A DNA stretch of 7,514 bases from Moraxellaceae bacterium (lineage in GTDB: Bacteria > Pseudomonadota > Gammaproteobacteria > Pseudomonadales > Moraxellaceae). The position numbers and the translations under genes were made by a program. Below, piece after piece: positions 5,722-7,514 of the stretch. Position 1 is the stretch's first letter. Every line of letters begins with the position of its first letter. Where the stretch lies: positions 1-7,514 of the forward strand of contig JASLCO010000033.1 of the NCBI GenBank assembly GCA_030146505.1, written 5' to 3'. The notes beneath the pieces were generated by a model. The model had not been told where the DNA came from. It saw only the letters and a list, made by a program, of their open reading frames with translations, and did not search any database.

Positions 5722-7092
5722 ATGAATGCCATGACCGCCGGCGAGCGCCGCGCCGTTACCACCCTCGCCAGCCTGTTCTCACTGCGCATGATCGGCCTGT
5801 TCATGATCATGCCGGTGTTTGCCATCTATGGCCGCGAGTTGGCAGGCGCTACACCTCTCTTGATTGGTGTGGCCGTGGGGGTTTATGCCCTGGCCCAGGC
5901 CCTGTTGCAGATTCCGCTGTCCCAGCTTTCCGACCGTGTCGGCCGCAAACGCCTCATCCTGCAGGGCATGCTGCTGTTTGCCATTGGTGGCGCCATTGCG
6001 GCGATGTCCACCAGCATCTGGGGTGTGATTGTCGGCCGTGCCCTGCAGGGGGCCGGTGCCATTTCCGGTGTGGTCATGGCCCTGCTGGCCGACCTCACCC
6101 GCGTCGAGCAGCGCACCAAGGCCATGGCGGCCATCGGCATGAGCATAGGGGTGTCATTTGGCCTGGCCTTTGTGTGCGGCCCGCTGCTGGCCGGACATTT
6201 CGGGCTTTCCGGCCTGTTCTGGTCCACCAGCATCATGGGCCTCGGTGGCATGGCGGTGTGCTGGTGGCTGGTGCCGGATCCGGTGACTTCGGTACGACAG
6301 ACGCCGTCCACCTACTGGCAGCAACTGCGTGATGTGCTGGCGCACCGTGAACTGCTGCGCCTGAACTGGGGCATCTTCAGCCTGCATCTCGTGATGGCGG
6401 CCTTCTTCATGTCGGTGCCGGTGCTGCTCAAGAATGACGGTGGCCTGGATGTGCGCCTGCACGGCTGGGTCTATATGCCGGTGCTCTTCCTTTCTTTCAT
6501 TGCCATCGTGCCCGTCATCATCCTGGCCGAGAAAAAGCGCCGCATGAAAGGCGTGTTCGTGGCAGCGGTGGCGGCCATTGCGCTCAGCATGGTCTGGCTC
6601 TCCCTGCTGCATGGCAATCTGGCCGAGCTCATCATCGGCCTCTCCATTTTCTTTGTGGGCTTCAATCTGCTGGAGGCCCTGCTGCCTTCGCTGGTGAGCA
6701 AGATCAGCCCGGCCGGCAGCAAGGGCACGGCCATGGGCGTGTATTCCACCAGCCAGTTCCTGGGCGCCTGCCTGGGCAGCCCGCTGGGGGCTGCCCTCAA
6801 CGGCCATCTCAGTGCCAGCCTGCTGTTTGCCGTGCTGGCCCTGTTTACCGGCCTCTGGCTCTGGGTGGCCTCACGCATGGCGCAGCCGCCCTTCCTGCAC
6901 AGCATCATGCTCAGCTTCGAGGCCCTCTCCGCCGAGGAAGCGCCGGTCCTGGCCCAGCGTCTGCGAGCCGTGGGCGGGGTGGAGGATGTGGTGGTGCTGG
7001 TGGAAGAAAAGGTGGCCTATCTCAAGGTCGACCGGCTGCGTCTGGACGAGGAAGCCCTGCAGGCCTTTCCGGCAAAAGCGGTAGCCGCCTGA
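5722..7092 (+). CDS. yajR: YajR-type MFS transporter with C-terminal YAM (ferredoxin-like) domain
   Basis: This is a 456-residue inner-membrane transporter of the major facilitator superfamily, close in length and pattern to E. coli YajR (454). The start MNAMTAGERRAV parallels the YajR TPGERRAT region and is followed by SLRMIGLFMIMPVFAIYG, the first membrane helix. MFS motif A is SDRVGRKR at about 70-77, with Asp71 and Arg72; RALQGAGA at 106-113 is the helix-4 motif; and ALLPSLVSK, then SPAGSKGTAMGVYSTSQFLG, matches YajR strongly. About twelve hydrophobic segments reach residue 390; residues 391-456 form a soluble alpha/beta tail with the VEDVVVLVEEKVAYLKVD strand pair, as in the YAM domain. 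The natural substrate of the family is not settled; a drug-efflux label would be a guess. An in-frame ATG at 5587 is rejected because the extra 45 codons lie in the palindromic element. The Shine-Dalgarno sequence is weak. ssb follows 137 nt downstream. Confidence 0.93.
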   Translation: MNAMTAGERRAVTTLASLFSLRMIGLFMIMPVFAIYGRELAGATPLLIGVAVGVYALAQALLQIPLSQLSDRVGRKRLILQGMLLFAIGGAIAAMSTSIWGVIVGRALQGAGAISGVVMALLADLTRVEQRTKAMAAIGMSIGVSFGLAFVCGPLLAGHFGLSGLFWSTSIMGLGGMAVCWWLVPDPVTSVRQTPSTYWQQLRDVLAHRELLRLNWGIFSLHLVMAAFFMSVPVLLKNDGGLDVRLHGWVYMPVLFLSFIAIVPVIILAEKKRRMKGVFVAAVAAIALSMVWLSLLHGNLAELIIGLSIFFVGFNLLEALLPSLVSKISPAGSKGTAMGVYSTSQFLGACLGSPLGAALNGHLSASLLFAVLALFTGLWLWVASRMAQPPFLHSIMLSFEALSAEEAPVLAQRLRAVGGVEDVVVLVEEKVAYLKVDRLRLDEEALQAFPAKAVAA

Positions 7093-7229
7093 GGCGACGC
7101 GCCGGTCTCAAACGAAGCATTTGCCCAGTAGTCGCTCCTCCGGCCTTGGGGTAGAGTCTCCGCTTCGCGCCGCCGCAAGGGTGGGGCGACACATCATGAA
7201 TCACACATACGTAACGAGAGGCGAAGACT

Positions 7230-7514
7230 ATGCGCGGCGTCAACAAAGTCATTCTGGTCGGCAATCTGGGACGTGATCCCGAAGTCCGTTACCTCCCCTC
7301 CGGCGGCGCTGTCGCCAATATCACCATCGCCACCTCCGAAGCCTGGCGCGACAAGAACACCGGCCAGCAGCAGGAACAGACTGAATGGCACCGAGTGGTC
7401 TTCTACGGCAAGCTGGCCGAGATCGCCGGCGAGTACCTGAAGAAGGGCAGCAAGGTCTATGTGGAAGGCTCCCTGCACACGCGCAAGTGGCAGGACAAGC
7501 AGACCGGCCAGGAC
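7230..7514 (+). CDS. ssb: Single-stranded DNA-binding protein (3' partial)
   Basis: SSB coats single-stranded DNA in replication, recombination and repair as a tetramer of OB folds. The window holds the first 95 codons, all within the OB fold: MRGVNKVILVGNLGRDPEVR, then TEWHRVVFYGKLAE and GSLHTRKW. DNA-stacking residues are kept: Trp39, Trp53 and Trp87 match E. coli Trp40, Trp54 and Trp88, and Tyr59 stands at the Phe60 position. The linker and the acidic C-terminal tip, expected to end in DDIPF-like residues, lie outside the window. AGAGG stands 8 nt before the ATG. The 137-nt gap after the transporter contains a weak -10-like TAGAGT (7152-7157) without a convincing -35, so ssb may have its own promoter. 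The neighbourhood of uvrA and an MFS gene matches the arrangement I recall in Pseudomonas. Confidence 0.98.
   Translation, partial: MRGVNKVILVGNLGRDPEVRYLPSGGAVANITIATSEAWRDKNTGQQQEQTEWHRVVFYGKLAEIAGEYLKKGSKVYVEGSLHTRKWQDKQTGQD

Noticed and set aside
5229..5825. Leftward 198-codon frame across the palindromic element
   Set aside because: It covers the repeat, the uvrA promoter and the transporter start; it is a chance frame in a GC-rich palindrome.
6154..6908. Leftward frames opposite the MFS transporter
   Set aside because: Composition is typical of the complement of membrane-helix codons; no motif or start signal was found.

Overview
The window is a moderately high-GC chromosomal segment of a gammaproteobacterium. 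The UvrA, YajR-type transporter, SSB and AcpH homologues all look gammaproteobacterial. The order uvrA (leftward), MFS transporter (rightward), ssb (rightward) is the arrangement I recall from Pseudomonas and its relatives. I cannot fix the genus; Pseudomonas-like or Alcanivorax-like is an inference.

Left part (1-1265): the last 57 codons of an unrecognised rightward gene overlap, tail to tail, the end of a leftward SpoU/TrmH-family RNA 2'-O-methyltransferase gene (158-931). Behind the methyltransferase start is a stretch of about 290 nt with no convincing gene. It holds several small dyads and ends in a strong, nearly symmetric terminator hairpin (1224-1253).

Centre (1266-5375): three leftward genes, a small alanine-rich lipoprotein (1266-1589), acyl-carrier-protein phosphodiesterase acpH (1662-2291, GTG start) and the nucleotide-excision-repair ATPase uvrA (2336-5176). 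They are read in the order uvrA, acpH, lipoprotein, with gaps of 44 and 72 nt and no strong terminator until 1224-1253, so one operon is plausible. A good promoter with a perfect TATAAT lies in front of uvrA (5244-5273). I see no canonical LexA box.

Right part (5376-7514): between the divergent uvrA and the transporter lies the most unusual object in the window, a 268-bp non-coding palindromic element (5376-5643). It has perfect 26-bp terminal inverted repeats enclosing two large hairpins, so a single strand could fold into a three-way junction. The two inner hairpins also look like diverged inverted copies of one module of about 70 bp. The element resembles a MITE-like mobile repeat and ends exactly where a possible promoter for the transporter begins. 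After it come a complete yajR-type MFS transporter with a C-terminal ferredoxin-like domain (5722-7092) and the first 95 codons of ssb, which runs off the right edge.

Functionally the window is mostly housekeeping: RNA methylation, ACP cofactor turnover, DNA repair, membrane transport and single-strand DNA binding. The palindromic element is the only accessory-looking feature. I found no CRISPR array, tRNA, rRNA, prophage gene or toxin-antitoxin pair.
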